A DNA stretch of 64,000 bases from Trichosphaerium sp. ATCC 40318 (GCA_038496445.1 JALMLS010000310.1:1-64000), one strand, 5' to 3'. Counted from the stretch's first letter, positions 1 to 10,854 are shown. Numbers and translations are program-made. The notes: generated by a model not told the origin, from the letters alone.

Positions 1-2574
1 TGTGCCACACGCTGTCATGGTAGTTGATTGCCTTTCGCCATAAATCCTACTAAGGCCAAAATCGCATACTTTTACTTTGTAGTTCTCATCAACAAGTAGA
101 TTGTGTCTACGCAGATATTACGAAAAAACACACGCGGCTTACGTTTTAAGATCTCGGTGTATAATTACAGGGTTTGAATTGTGCAAGTAGGCCATGCCTT
201 TAAATGTAAGTTGGATGGAGAAACCAAGTGGAATACCTCTAGCTGTGTCTATCATCATTCTCTTTTTAAATGCATTTCAAGAGAGAAAGTTTTATCGTGA
301 ATAATCCGATACAAACTACCCAAAGGCATAAACTCCATTACGATACCTATCAGACATAAACGAGGGAAAAATTAGCTGCACGTACAAATGTCGGGTGGAT
401 CTGTACAGGCGCCAAGAAATTGTAGTATATTAGGGTGACGAAGAGATCTAAGAAATATGGGTAAGAATACACACCGCAATAAAACGCACTTCATTATCAT
501 CGCTTCTCGAGAGAACTCACGAAAAAATTCTTCTGTCAATTTGTGCGCAGGTAACTTCTTTACAGCTACAATAGTTTTGCGCCATTCGCCTTTAAAAACT
601 TCTCCAAAACTTCCTTTACCTATGATGAAATGTTACATTAATAAATCAATAAACTGGTGTGCCTATTTTATGCAATAGCTTTATCTCAGTGCTGTTTATC
701 TGTTTTACAAAATTTGCGAACTCTGGGTATCGCGGATCGCTACTGGAGGAACCTACATAACAATTAACATTAACTAGTAAGAAAGCACCATTACCTGCTG
801 GAATAAAACTCTCTTGCTCAGCGCTGCCTTGGAATTGGGCATTGCGCTCTAAGCGCAACCTACACGCTTGCCACAACACTATTACACTGACAAACAGTAT
901 TATAGACACTAGTGTGATAAGCACAAAACGACAAGATGATCTCTGTACCTGTGACAATAATCCACACATAAATAGTAATGCCGCCACGTTTGACTTGAAA
1001 TTGTAGCGAATTCGAATACTGCTGGCCGTTGTTTGAAACATAAATCGGAATGCTTTTCTCTGTTATATTTAAGTTATCGCCCATAAAAATACAAATAATT
1101 CTCGTGCTATTCCTACATGTGTTGTGAGAGGAGAGATACAGAAAAAGCATGACGAAATTTTGGAAATGTACTAGTAAAAATCTGCGTACAATACTATTGT
1201 CTCTACTGAGTCACCATTTACGTAACAAACTGTCTCTAAAACGATGGTTTCGTTGTCTTGCGTAATATTACTTGAGAGAAAACCTGTTCCCCTAACTTTT
1301 TGTGAGCACCTAAATGCGGTCGAAAAATTAGCGATAGGTTTGCAACGTACGTAACAGTTATACGAAGTTCTTTGTTAGGATGCCCAGATGGAGGCGATAA
1401 AGATATAATTTGTGCTTCATCTACAAGATAAGAAGGTTAGTGATAACCTGAGCATCGATTTGTACCATAATACGCGAACTCAAAAGAGTAATTGTAGTCT
1501 GAAGCTTGAACCAAAAGTGGCACTATTGGTAGGTCTGCATCACCAATAGGGGCTTCGAACTTTGGAGTAACACAAGAAAATGTGTTCGCATTTACAAACG
1601 TTGCTATGCTTGGTTTGACTCCCGCAATGACACTAACTAAATGTAAGCACGTGCGTTTTAAGAATATATATACACCAATAGACGTAGTCTTCAACCCACT
1701 GCTTATCAAAGAACCTCCCATGTATGTACACTATAGTACCACCTTTTTTGGACCAGCGAGCGGCGTGGCACTTTCCAAGCAAGGCAAGGCTGTTTGAGAA
1801 AAAATTATTTTTTAAATTTCTTTGCTGACAATACGCACGTTGTAAATATGTCATATTCAACTGAACGCTCGAGATGCAGTAGTATGACAAGCATTCTTGT
1901 TGTGGGACATGAGATAGCGTCAACGTATTGTTTTCTCCCACTTTATAATCCAACCAGCCCTGTGGAGGCTGCTTGGTTGAAGAAATTACTGAAAAGGTGT
2001 TTGTGCAGCTCGCTAAGGATGTCAAAAATGTAATTAAAATATGGTACAAACAGTCATTAAATAGCGTCTGAGCGCAACAGCGCATGGTTTTAGAGTAAAA
2101 TAATACAAAAAAAAAAACGTTAGAAATTTCGTACAGCAATTACAGCCATGTCTGTATGGTAGAGGTGGTACGCCATAGTATATAAGTCCACCGCCAAGAA
2201 GGAAAATAACAGAAGCTGGACAACGTTCTGAGCATGAAAGTGCGCCATGAACTGTCGCATTTACCTATTAAAGTAAATACAAGCTTTTCTTTGTGTCATA
2301 CTTGAATTAATAGGTAACCCTGTTCCATTGGATCAATAAACGTTAATTGGCCGTCGAAATCGGGTATACACCCTGAATATGGCATCCACGTTTGATCAGA
2401 CTGGCATTGGCCTCTACTACATTCTGCTTCTTTAAGAGCGACCGGAATTGTCACTTGTCTTGTCTCTGTCTTACGGGTATCAGCACCACGTATGTTGTTT
2501 TGGGTATTACATGAAGGTAAAGTCTGCTGCGTTGAAAGTACTACAATAAGCAATATCAATGCCGCTAGGCGCAT
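1..2574 (-). CDS. Receptor-type TKL protein kinase with IPT/TIG ectodomain (3' end outside window)
   Basis: Read from 2574 downwards the gene starts with a signal peptide (MRLAALILLIVVLSTQQ) followed by a Cys-rich region. An IPT/TIG-like stretch (about 1.45-1.95 kb; GGSLISSGL, C-x-TP-x-F, FEFAYYG) and a second one near 1.05 kb (IYVSNNGQQYSNS) follow. One membrane helix (RFVLITLVSIILFVSVIVLW, about 860-930) leads into a kinase domain with Gly loop GKGSFGEVFKGEW, VAVKK lysine, LRHPNIL, MEFMPLGSLYRII, IHRDLK, NLLVDENYKVKVCDFGLSR and an activation segment running off the left edge. At least six introns of about 37-50 nt are needed. One appears to be GC-AG (just upstream of the Gly loop, about 635-675). 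A frame break at 263-267 (one A short in the coding strand) interrupts the sequence before MMIDTARG. The family assignment to TKL rests on HRDLK plus CDFGLSR. It is a likely surface receptor; ligand unknown. That all exons belong to one gene is inferred from matching phases. Confidence 0.72.
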
Positions 2575-2714
2575 AGAGAATGGCGTACTGCCGCTCTGTA
2601 TTCAAAAGGCTTGTTACTTAAAGTAGACAGTTTATTTAAGCTGTCGCGAAATCTTGCGATATTTATTAGGTAGGTGTCTGTCATACTTACAAAACCGTAA
2701 GTGCCTTCAAAGGC

Positions 2715-3255
2715 TTACCAAGGAAACGGGTATTGCCCGTCCAATGCCTGTTTTAAATAGCCTGGCCAACGAATTTTGCCTTTGTCTTTATCACACAAAT
2801 AGTTGAAGTACCGACCTTTTATCCGAAAGAAGAAGTGATGATTGTTTTCCTTTATGAATTGCATGTTGTTCAGAGGTATCTTTTCGCCCTTTGTCCCTAG
2901 ATAGATACTGAGACACTGTTAGAAGGAGATTTATGCTGTGTACCCCACCACCTGTATGTTGACACTTCAATGTTCTTCTTGTTAACCAGCACAATTCTGG
3001 ATACGAAGCGACACCCATAAACGTACCTACCTGTCAATAGAGTACCAGCGGCAAAGGCACAGCTACAAGTGTCAGTTGCACAATGTATAACAGGTTGCCT
3101 AGGGCGTACGCTAATGGAACTGTGACACGGTGGTAAGAGTTTCTATCAGTAAGCATCGCTCTGGCATACATATCCGCCGTGTTTGCTAGAAATAAAAGAG
3201 ATAGACCTGCTCCGACCTGTCGCGGCGTCAAAACGATAAAATAACGCGTTTGCAT
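2715..3255 (-). CDS. Small two-helix membrane protein, TMEM186/TMEM223-like (tentative)
   Basis: Starts MQTRYFIVLTPRQVG at 3255, with hydrophobic stretches around LSLLFLANTADMY and LAYALGNLLYIVQLTLVAV. The loop continues in another frame as YVYGCRFVSRIVLVNKKNIE and STYRWWG, and the C-terminus is read as KGKIRWPGYLKQALDGQYPF before a stop at 2715. Joining the first and second part needs one extra T near 3053-3055; the later switch is also unresolved (intron or indel). The spacing of two helices followed by a polar domain with V-x-R-I-x-L resembles small inner-mitochondrial-membrane assembly factors, but that is resemblance only. The 5' end of the receptor kinase gene lies about 140 bp further along the same strand. 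Confidence 0.4.
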
Positions 3256-3637
3256 ACAGTGAGTGTATTAAAGAAGGCAGATTGGTCAGTTTGAAATAAA
3301 ATGACGTCTTCGACCTTGTGTTGCGTTCTCTTTATTTTTTTGAGCGTCTACACAGGATTTAGACAATTTTGAGTGTAACTTTAGTTTACTTGTCTTGTTG
3401 AGTGGTAAAAACTACAATGCGTTAATATTCGAGTCAGTATAACTTCAAATACCTTCGTTGTAGCTTAATTCGTGATTGGCGTTGAATATTTGACACGCAG
3501 TGCGCGCTTACAAGGCCTATCATATTAGACAAGCATCGTGCGACTACTTCAGTTGTCAATCTACACTACAAAATACGAATACAGTCGTGCTGTGTCAAAA
3601 TACTGTTTTACATTTTTATTGTTAATTACTGTACATT

Positions 3638-4171
3638 TTATAGGATCGCTTCTGTTGTAGTGCGAAATACGTCACTGGCCACACAGTATTGGTTTGAATT
3701 TGTGGAATCTTGTATCAATACAAAAGTTTGGCTGAATTGATGAACACCAGCGCCATACTCTACTACTCCACTAACGGCTACCATAACCTCGCCTAATGCC
3801 AAGTAAGCATTAATTTAAAAACCAACAGCGAGCTAGCAACCTGCTCTTATGGGTTGTGCGTCTATGGACTGGACTCTATGCTTAGAAGCTGGTAATTCTT
3901 TCCACCAATTGCTAATTTCGTTTAACCCGTGTAAACTCCTTCCATTCCAAACCACTACGCGACATTAGCGTAATCTACTCTTTAGACGCACCTGAAGTAG
4001 CTTCCTTGTAGATATTTATTAATTGCTACACCAGAATTAGTCTTGTAGTCTCCTTTGTTGTTGTACCGCTCTTTTGGCTGAATCAAAGTACTTGTAAAAG
4101 TAATCCAGGACGAAAGTCTCACCACGCCTTGCGTAGCTCGCTATATCTTCTGGTGACAGCACTCTCCTCAT
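3638..4171 (-). CDS. NTF2-domain protein, NXT1/p15-like mRNA export cofactor
   Basis: Exons on the minus strand give an NTF2 fold: start MRRVLSPEDIASYARRGETF, then VLDYFYKYFDSAK, an exon with NKGDYKTNSGVAINKYLQGS, an exon NEISNWWKELPASKHRVQSI followed by DAQPI, and a last exon VMVAVSGVVEYGAGVHQFSQ, TFVLIQD, ASDVFR. The YY-x3-D, LP-x2-xH-x-V-x-S-x-DAQP and F-x-Q-x-F-x-L ... SD-x-FR series is the signature of the NTF2/NXT family; the ASD-x-FR ending suits NXT1 better than NTF2. It would pair with an NXF export receptor at nuclear pores. Introns are short. A frame change in the AAAA before the third segment is unresolved (here one base too many). Confidence 0.6.
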
Positions 4172-4252
4172 TCCAAGCCGTTGTAACAGATGTGCCTTAT
4201 GATAGTTAAGCTACGAAGGTTTAAACCAAAGCTTTTGGTACAACGAACCACA

Positions 4253-4297
4253 ATGAGCACAGTATCTCCTTACGACATAAAGTATCTACTAAAAGAG
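4253..4297 (+). CDS. Possible short first exon, divergent from the NXT-like gene
   Basis: ATG at 4253 opens MSTVSPYDIKYLLKE, ending at a plausible GT donor (GAG|GTTTGT). It lies 80 bp from the oppositely oriented NXT-like start, a typical divergent pair. I could not connect it convincingly to a downstream exon; it may belong to the gene starting at 4513 or be chance. Confidence 0.2.
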
Positions 4298-4512
4298 GTT
4301 TGTAGTTGCTTTTTTGTTCCTTGTGCTTAGTACGCGTTACTAGGCTAAGATTCTCGGTGAATCAACTGGCGTACACATATGCTTGTTCGTAACGAGGGAA
4401 GGAAGAGTACGTATATCATGGCGCAGTGTAATTGCATTGTAACGTTTATAAGTTGCACTCCTATGTCACAAGGAAGTTTTTACCGCTAGTACAAGATTAT
4501 GCAAGTAAAGTT

Positions 4513-5039
4513 ATGATTGCAAAACTATTAAAGTCTACCCTACGTGGCGGCTTGGTACAAGGTAGGTTTACTCGTATGCAGCATAATCCGACAGCGCTTA
4601 GATGCCACTGATCAACCAATACCGGAAGACGAAGAAGCAGTTGCAGAGTTTATCAAAGATAGAACAGCTAGGCTAGCGAAATTCCAAACTTCACTACAAG
4701 CAATTAAAACGCGAGTAAGTCATTTACTCGGCATCCGGTGGCATTTACTGTATCGTAGTTAACGCCAAGAATTAAACCAAGTCACCCAAATGGAGAAGAA
4801 GCATTATTGATTGTGGCTGCTCCAGGTGGTCAGATATTCAGGTAAGACAAATAAAGTATTTCGACGCCTTATAGTATTCCAGAGTGAGTTCTCCTGCTTT
4901 TGAACCTATGGTTGGCACACAGGAAGGTCAAAAGATGTTCCAAGCACTCCTATCAGCTCCCGATGATCACGAATACAAGCCTGCAATAACACCTAATCCA
5001 ATTGAACATCTACACAAGAACTTTGATAAGCCAATTTAA
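4513..5039 (+). CDS. Small protein with probable mitochondrial presequence, function unknown
   Basis: N-terminus MIAKLLKSTLRGGLVQGRFT is basic and amphipathic, like a mitochondrial presequence. Later coding blocks are DATDQPIPEDEEAVAEFIKD, RTARLAKFQTSLQAIKTR, an intron with donor GTAAGT (about 4715-4761), TPRIKPSHPNGEEALLIVAA, an intron at about 4840-4873 and SSPAFEPMVGTQEGQKMFQA through PNPIEHLHKNFDKPI and a stop at 5037-5039. The last exon is in frame only if one base is added near 4884; a frame change near 4600 is also unresolved. No family recognised. It converges on LYS9, whose stop is about 110 bp away. Confidence 0.45.
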
Positions 5040-5150
5040 ATGGTACCTTGTACAATAAACCCAAATATTTTGTGTTATAAAATGGAGCCACAGTTTACAG
5101 AAGCTGTCGTTCAGAGTGAGAATGTAAACATACTTATTGAAACCTCACAT

Positions 5151-7383
5151 TTATTGAGATGGGATTGCACAAACATTTTCAACTTTCTCGATAAACTTGA
5201 TGTTCATAGTTTCGAGTTCATCCAAAATTGGATTGTACAATTCAGGAATTGTTGGGATTTGTAACCCAGTGAGCTTGATTTTACCTTCCAAAACAAGACG
5301 GACAGTAATAGCAACAGGCAAGGAAACCTAAAAAGGCAAAACGAATAAATATTTGGAAACAACGAAAAATCTAAGACATACAGTTCTGCTCATTGATGAG
5401 TCACCGTTCTTGATACCAAAGTCAATCAATTTGGAAGTAATGGTCTAAATTACAATTAACACTTGTGACAGCTGGTTCAAAACGTACATGGCGCTCGTTC
5501 TTTTCTGGATAATCAGCAGTGAAGGTATGCTTCATCAACAACATGTCACGTTCACCTTTGACAAATGTTAACAAATCACTGCTATTGGAATGACTGTACC
5601 TTCAGCATATCTCATTTTATCAATCATAATGTGACACAAAGCGTCCAAAATGGTGTCAATACCAGCAGGTATCTAAGAAAAAGTAAGATCTTTGAAAAAT
5701 CGAAGGTTCAGCAATCAAAGCTCCTCACTTTTTCGTCTTCGTACAAACCCAACCATGTCATGGCATCCTTGATGCTCTTTTCAGTTTCCTATAAATCACT
5801 AAATACAACATTCTACTAATAATAAAAATAATGATACGTACAGCATCCTTTGGTTTTACGGTACTACCAGATACAAGTTTTGTAGTAAGTTTATTGTATG
5901 TGGTACCAGACAAATCAGTCTTATCCAAAGAGAGGTACCCTTTTACGGTTTGTTAGTTAACAAATCAACAGTATGGAATGGTCTACTCTATCTTCGAGTT
6001 TCGAATTTACCTCCAACTACTATCTCGTGGCAAGTCAAAGGTGTTACTTGAAGAGAAAACCTCAACAATACAACACACAGGCCAGAGAACTCTCGCGGAG
6101 GATACAAACAAAGATTTTCGATTACAAAAGTAAAACGTCGAAAATCACGTGACAAAACTGTAAAACTTACCGATATCAGCGAACCTCTTCACAACAGCGC
6201 ACCACCCTATTGAATAAATCAATGGAGGAAGTATAAGAAGAACAGTACCTTTGTTACGGTATGTACCACGAATCATGGTCTTGCAGTCTTTAAGGCCGTA
6301 GATGTCTATGTATTTAGTGCTGTCGCGGTTAGGGTATACCTCGTATTCGCCCATATCACCGACGGATTCAACAGAGTAGCTATCAAACAAGTCTCCACCT
6401 CCAATAGTACATTTCTTACCATCTCTATTTCAGAATTAACATAGATTGATTGGTGTCGTTCGTACTTGAGGAAAGTAGCAGAGTTTCGGCTCGCCAAAAG
6501 TACACCGCGAGGTGCCCAAGAAAATTTGTATCCGAAAGGGTTGTTGTTGTCTTCTGGAGCTGGGAGACCGCCGCAGTAGCTGGTAAAGCCAGTAATCTGC
6601 CCTCCTTTGTCACAGAGTTGATGACGCGCATGGCACTAGAAGAGTGAGACGCGAAATAGGCGCATAAATTATAAAACGCAAAAAGATGTCAAAAACTCAG
6701 TGGGATTTTATAATCATAAGTCATTGGAAACCTGTGTTATTCTATCATCGCATTTTAGGGAAATTTGTGGAAAATACAGTTATAGTGCGAATTTTCAAGC
6801 GAATATAACGTTATACTATAGTGCGGCTATGACGAACCTCATGTGATCGGTACCAGGGTCTACACCACATTCATTAAGGAGAATAATGCCAGCATCTTTA
6901 GCTTGTTGCTCGAGCTCTTTCATAGCATCTGACACGTATGAAGTGGTGAAAAAATTGATTCTAAAAGAAGTTAGTACATATTAAAGTAGGAAAAAAGTTG
7001 TGACACGCGTCTAGCAGTTTTGTAGTTTGCGAACGCCAATAACGTAGAAACGTACTTGAATTCAATGGCGACTTTAGCGACAGCGACATGGTGGATGTAT
7101 GGCAATAAGGAGACAATAGCAGAAAATTTTGTCTAGGCAGTGTTAAACGTGATAACATTGCGCAGAAAGGTACCTCAGCTAGCAATTTAGCGAGTTTTTC
7201 CAAACCGTCTTTCTCTACGTCGATTTGTACTGCTTTAGTGTTCTTAATGCCTGCGATTAGTTTTTGAGCTTTTTCTAAGCCTCTAGAACCAACATAGACG
7301 CTATAGTCATTGTCGGACATATATTGTACGATTGGCTTTGTGACATAGCCAGCACCAAGAATGAGAACGTTTCCTTTGGACAT
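5151..7383 (-). CDS. LYS9: Saccharopine dehydrogenase (NADP+, L-glutamate-forming)
   Basis: Catalyses the step joining aminoadipate semialdehyde and glutamate (or the reverse) in the alpha-aminoadipate lysine pathway. Seen: Rossmann start [174 protein letters not shown] and P-x3[11 protein letters not shown] to a stop at 5151. About eight introns, most of 35-60 nt; two longer ones are at about 6638-6832 and 6961-7040. Three frame breaks (near 6604, 6428 and 5584) are each cured by one added base. The protein is a stand-alone enzyme, not fused to lysine-ketoglutarate reductase. The gene diverges from the AlkB gene across about 165 bp. Confidence 0.88.
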
Positions 7384-7550
7384 CTTACTTCGTATTAAGA
7401 AAAAATGGTAACTGGAAGAGAAAGCGTTTGATTTATTTATTAATTTTATTTGGAACGTTTATGACAACACGCCACTCTACGAATAGTATGTGCACTACGC
7501 TATTCTGTTAAATATCTCAGTAGTGCAGGGTGTTTTTATTGTTTTTTCGC

Positions 7551-8272
7551 ATGACAACTATACAACTCAAAAGCGGTTGCGTTATTACAAGTTACGAGCA
7601 GTTCTTAACACAAAAAGAAGCCACGGAGCTGTTTAACGTGCTAGAAAAAAACCGAGTTGTACAATAGACTGGAGGCAAAAGAAGGTTCATGTTGGCGATC
7701 GAGAGGTGACTGAACCACGATTTACGGCTTTCTTGGGAGAACGAGATGGCTTAGACTACAAATACAGTGACACTGTAAATACATCGCAAAAGTGGCCTGC
7801 TGCGGTTGAAGAGGTGAAAGATAAGATAGAAAAGGTGACTGACCAATGTTTTAATGTGGTGTTGCTTAATTGGTACCAAAACGGGTCTCATCACGTTGGA
7901 TGGCATGCTGACGCTGAAGAGGATCTTGTAGAAGGTGCTGTTATAGCTTCCCTCTCGTTAGGTGCAACGCGTACGTTTCAGCTGCGACACCTTGATGACA
8001 GCCAAAAGGGCGCGTTAAAAACTCAAGCGCATACTAAAAGAAGGAAAGGTATTGCCTTGACGCCGCAAGAGACCGAAGTGCTGGATTACGCTCCTGGTGA
8101 AGATCCTGAAATGAATCGATCAATGCTTGTTTGTCACGGAGATTTGTTGATTATGGGTAATACTTTGCAGCGTTACTGGAGGCACCGTGTTCCTCGTGAA
8201 AAAGGTGATGTTGGTCCACGCATTTGTATGACTTTTAGGCTTGTCAAACAATCAAGTATAGATAGTAAGTAG
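7551..8272 (+). CDS. AlkB-family Fe(II)/2-oxoglutarate DNA/RNA demethylase (ALKBH2/3-like)
   Basis: Oxidative dealkylation of nucleic acid bases is the expected role. Seen in order: IDWRQKKVHVGDREVTEPRF with TAFLG (substrate-side PR motif), FNVVLLNWYQNGSHHVGWHA with the iron-binding H-x-D (WHADAE), SLSLGATRTFQLR, GDLLIMGNTLQRYWRHRVP (second iron His and the W-x-H-x-VP motif) and RICMTFR (2-oxoglutarate-binding Arg). This order and spacing is that of ALKBH2/3. The first part (start MTTIQLKSGCVITSYEQFL at 7551) is separated from the catalytic part by one missing A in the A7 run at 7645-7651, otherwise giving a stop at once. No intron is needed. The next 650 bp downstream are noncoding island sequence. 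Confidence 0.85.
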
Positions 8273-8483
8273 CGTAAATAAATTATTAAAGTGTGTAAAA
8301 TCAGAATTTTCTTCCCGGCCGCGTTGTGGTTTACTGGTTTGAAGTACATGGGATTTAAATATATACATACCTTTTGGGGAGTTTTTTTTTTTTTTGTTGG
8401 TGTAAAGGTGGCAAGAGGGGTGTTGGTGTGTGCTTGTTGTGGTGGTGGTGGGGAGGGGTAAAACGATTAAAAAAAAAAAATGT
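8273..8483. repeat. Intergenic low-complexity tract with poly-T and (GTG)n
   Basis: Holds a T15 run near 8382, a G-rich stretch with repeated GTG/GGTG (about 8395-8458) and an A11 run near 8470. No coding potential. The words GCTTGTTGTG and AAAACGAT-AAAAAA recur in the same orientation at about 11263-11292 on the far side of the transposon. Confidence 0.5.
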
Positions 8484-8526
8484 GCCCGGAGAACATCCAC
8501 GGTAAGGACATGCGATACCCCCGCTC
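8484..8526 (-). pseudogene. Truncated tRNA-Gly relic
   Basis: Read on the minus strand, GGGGGTATCGCATGTCCTTA and CCGTGGATG match the D-arm to anticodon-arm part of the intact tRNA-Gly at 8738-8808 at most positions. The 5' acceptor strand and the T arm with its B box are missing, so it cannot fold as a tRNA. The loop would read ACC instead of GCC. It lies in the same orientation as the intact copy. Confidence 0.6.
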
Positions 8527-8737
8527 GAAAAATCACAGAAATCACAGAAATTTGAGTTTTTTTGAAAAAATGTAAAAAATATGGGGAGTGCTTCACACAA
8601 GTGTCACGCCATTACAAAATCATGCAATGCCAAATTAAAGGTTTGTGCATGTAGGCTATGGTCATGGGCACACTGTAGAGGCAAAATAATATTTGTAGCA
8701 TGTTGTGTGTGGCATGTGCAATTGCAAAAAGTTGAGT

Positions 8738-8808
8738 TGCACCGGCCGGGATTTGAACCCGGGTCACATCCATGGCAAGGACATATGATACCCCTACACC
8801 ACCGGCGC
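8738..8808 (-). tRNA. tRNA-Gly (GCC anticodon)
   Basis: Minus strand: acceptor strand GCGCCGG pairs with CCGGTGC (one G-U), D-arm GTGGTGTAGGGGTATCAT, anticodon stem TGTCC/GGATG around loop TTGCCAT (GCC), T arm CCGGGTTCAAATCCCGG with a fully paired stem, discriminator A. Both the A box and the B box are intact, there is no intron, and a T5 run lies 7-11 nt downstream (complement of 8727-8731), as expected for RNA polymerase III termination. Confidence 0.93.
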
Positions 8809-8934
8809 TGTTATATATTTGTAAATATTTCACTTGTATCATCCTATAACGTCTGTATAGCGCAAATCAGCTTCTTTTTGGAACTTTTTTTCAGTTTTCG
8901 TCTCTTTTGAAATTTTTTCATTTTTTTATTTAGA

Positions 8935-8982
8935 AAAAGTATAAAATGTCCCAATTCTAGGTAAAATGTCCCCACTTTTCAA
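8935..8982 (+). repeat. Left terminal inverted repeat of the transposon
   Basis: Inverted match to 10855-10902 with differences only in the central five bases; contains two direct copies of AAAATGTCCC at 8944-8953 and 8963-8972. Confidence 0.85.
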
Positions 8983-8989
8983 TTTTAAA

Positions 8990-10792
8990 ATGCCTCGCAG
9001 AAGTGCCGCAAAGGCTAAAAACATGGCAGAGGCCACAAAGGAAGTACTTCATAAACTAAAGAAGCGTAAACCTTCACAAACACTCTCAATTCGTCAAATT
9101 TGCATCACAGTGGCTAAAAAACACTGTGTTAAATCAGAATCACTACGAAAGCGTGTTCAGAGGGCATTTGCAAAGGAGAATTCGGAGAATTTCAAATCTC
9201 ATGGCAACCAACTTTTTACGGATTTTGAAGAAGAAATGTTGGTTGGCTACTGTTTGAGTTTTAGCGGGCGTCATATGCCTCTATCACGTGCAGCCTTGAT
9301 ATCTATGGCACAAAGTCTGTACAAGAAGAAGAAGTCGACCAGTATGGAAGCTTGGTGTGATGGCTTCACTGAAAGACACAATATTGAACTCAAAGCCACT
9401 GTTTCGAAGACAATTCGCCGCTGCCGTGTATCTCCTGTCACTCTGCCACGTGTAGAAGCTTGGTGTGATGGTTTTGAGCGATTCTCAGAGATGTATTATA
9501 TGAACCCAGATTTGATGTTCAATTGTGACGAAAAGTTGATAACAGCATCAAGTGACAAGTATCAACACATTACCTTTCAAGATAGAACGATGAAAATTGC
9601 TGGGCGGCTGAACAATAACACAAGCAGCCCTCTCACGTTGATTCCGTTTGTTTCAGCCTCTGGATGCGTACTGGTGTCAATTTATATAATGGCAGCAAAA
9701 AACAAAGGTGATGAACAAAAAGTGCATCAAATGACAGTACCCAGACCAACAAATACCCGCTCTTCATGGCCTAGATACTATATATTTCATGGTAAAGGGT
9801 ATGTGACCAACGAAATTTGGCCAAAAATTCTTGATGTGTTCTTAAAGCACTTGAAAATTTTTCAAGGGGACAGGGTTGCATTTTTATTCCTTGATAGATT
9901 GGCCAGCCACATTAAAACAGAATCGTTACAAAAATGCCTTGAACAGCATGTACACACTATCACATGGGTGCCTCATACCTCACATTTCACGCAACCCTTA
10001 GATGACAAGCCATTTGCTACCCTAGCTCAGGCATATAAATTAAACAGGAAAATTACAATTGAAAGTGGCACAGAGATCAAACATAAAACACGACGTTATG
10101 ACATAATGGCTGTTGCAGCTGCAGAGACCAAAGCACTGTCTCCCAAAATCTTAAAATCGGCATGGAAGTCCGTGGGTATTGTACCCTACAACAGAAAGTT
10201 GATCTTAAATCATGCTTCAAAAAATGTAGGGGTCCAACCTAAACAATCACCTTCCTTCATCACCGATACTTCTAAAAAAGCCAAAAACGCTATGGATGAG
10301 CTATACAGCCACAGCAATCAAGTAAATGCCCTAACAATCGGTCCAATGACAGTACCAAAAGGGGATGCTTATATTGCTACCCAAATGGTTGAATTAGCAA
10401 AAAAAAAAAAGATAGATAAAGAACAAGAAATTAAACACAAGGCAGAGCTAAGGCAACTCAAGAGAGATGCTAAACAAAAAAAAATTGAGGAGGAGAATGT
10501 TCATAGAGAGGAGACAAGACAGAAAAAAGAAAAAAAAAAACAGGAAAAAAAACTTGCTGCTGCTAAGAAGAAGTACAAAAATGAATGTGAGACCTGTCAG
10601 ATATGTGGCGAGCGCTTATGGAGGGGAGGATCTACGTGGGTGTGGTGTGAAGTCTGTGATCAGTATGGGTCATGCCCATGCTGCTTAAAAGAATTTGATG
10701 GAAAAAAAATGGTTGAAATGCACGAAGAAGAATGTACAGGAGGGCGATCTTTTGGTAACTGGTACTCAACGCAAATGGACACATCATGTTAA
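8990..10792 (+). CDS. Transposase, CENP-B/HTH_psq plus DDE_1 superfamily, C-terminal zinc finger
   Basis: An intact ORF of about 600 residues. The start MPRRSAAKAK at 8990 is preferred; an in-frame ATG at 8966 lies within the inverted repeat. N-terminal psq-like HTH (SIRQICITVAKKHC ... KRVQRAF), then a DDE_1 catalytic core. Numbered from 8966, the acidic residues are D188 (FNCDEK), D310 (FLDRLASH) and D346 (QPLDD), a DDxD layout with 36-residue second spacing. The tail is lysine-rich coiled coil (about 470-560) then Cys-rich (CQICG, CEVCDQYGSCPCC, H-x3-EEC), a likely PHD- or zinc-ribbon-like module. A short duplication EAWCDGF occurs at residues 128 and 164, which may mark an internal insertion. 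Cut-and-paste transposition is expected from the family. Confidence 0.87.
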   Translation: MPRRSAAKAKNMAEATKEVLHKLKKRKPSQTLSIRQICITVAKKHCVKSESLRKRVQRAFAKENSENFKSHGNQLFTDFEEEMLVGYCLSFSGRHMPLSRAALISMAQSLYKKKKSTSMEAWCDGFTERHNIELKATVSKTIRRCRVSPVTLPRVEAWCDGFERFSEMYYMNPDLMFNCDEKLITASSDKYQHITFQDRTMKIAGRLNNNTSSPLTLIPFVSASGCVLVSIYIMAAKNKGDEQKVHQMTVPRPTNTRSSWPRYYIFHGKGYVTNEIWPKILDVFLKHLKIFQGDRVAFLFLDRLASHIKTESLQKCLEQHVHTITWVPHTSHFTQPLDDKPFATLAQAYKLNRKITIESGTEIKHKTRRYDIMAVAAAETKALSPKILKSAWKSVGIVPYNRKLILNHASKNVGVQPKQSPSFITDTSKKAKNAMDELYSHSNQVNALTIGPMTVPKGDAYIATQMVELAKKKKIDKEQEIKHKAELRQLKRDAKQKKIEEENVHREETRQKKEKKKQEKKLAAAKKKYKNECETCQICGERLWRGGSTWVWCEVCDQYGSCPCCLKEFDGKKMVEMHEEECTGGRSFGNWYSTQMDTSC

Positions 10793-10854
10793 AATCAGAA
10801 TAAAAAAGTATTTTTTTTAAGAGCGTAGCATCAATTTTTTGTTCAAAAAAAGTG

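Noticed and set aside
5470-5495. An 18-25 nt intron in LYS9 (GTGTTAATTGTAATTTAG).
   Set aside because: A 44-nt intron with donor GTACGT removes the same break and gives a better family match.
8252-8600. Apparent minus-strand ORFs over the low-complexity tract.
   Set aside because: Composition is simple repeats (PHHHHN, TTTTSTH); no homology or splice support.
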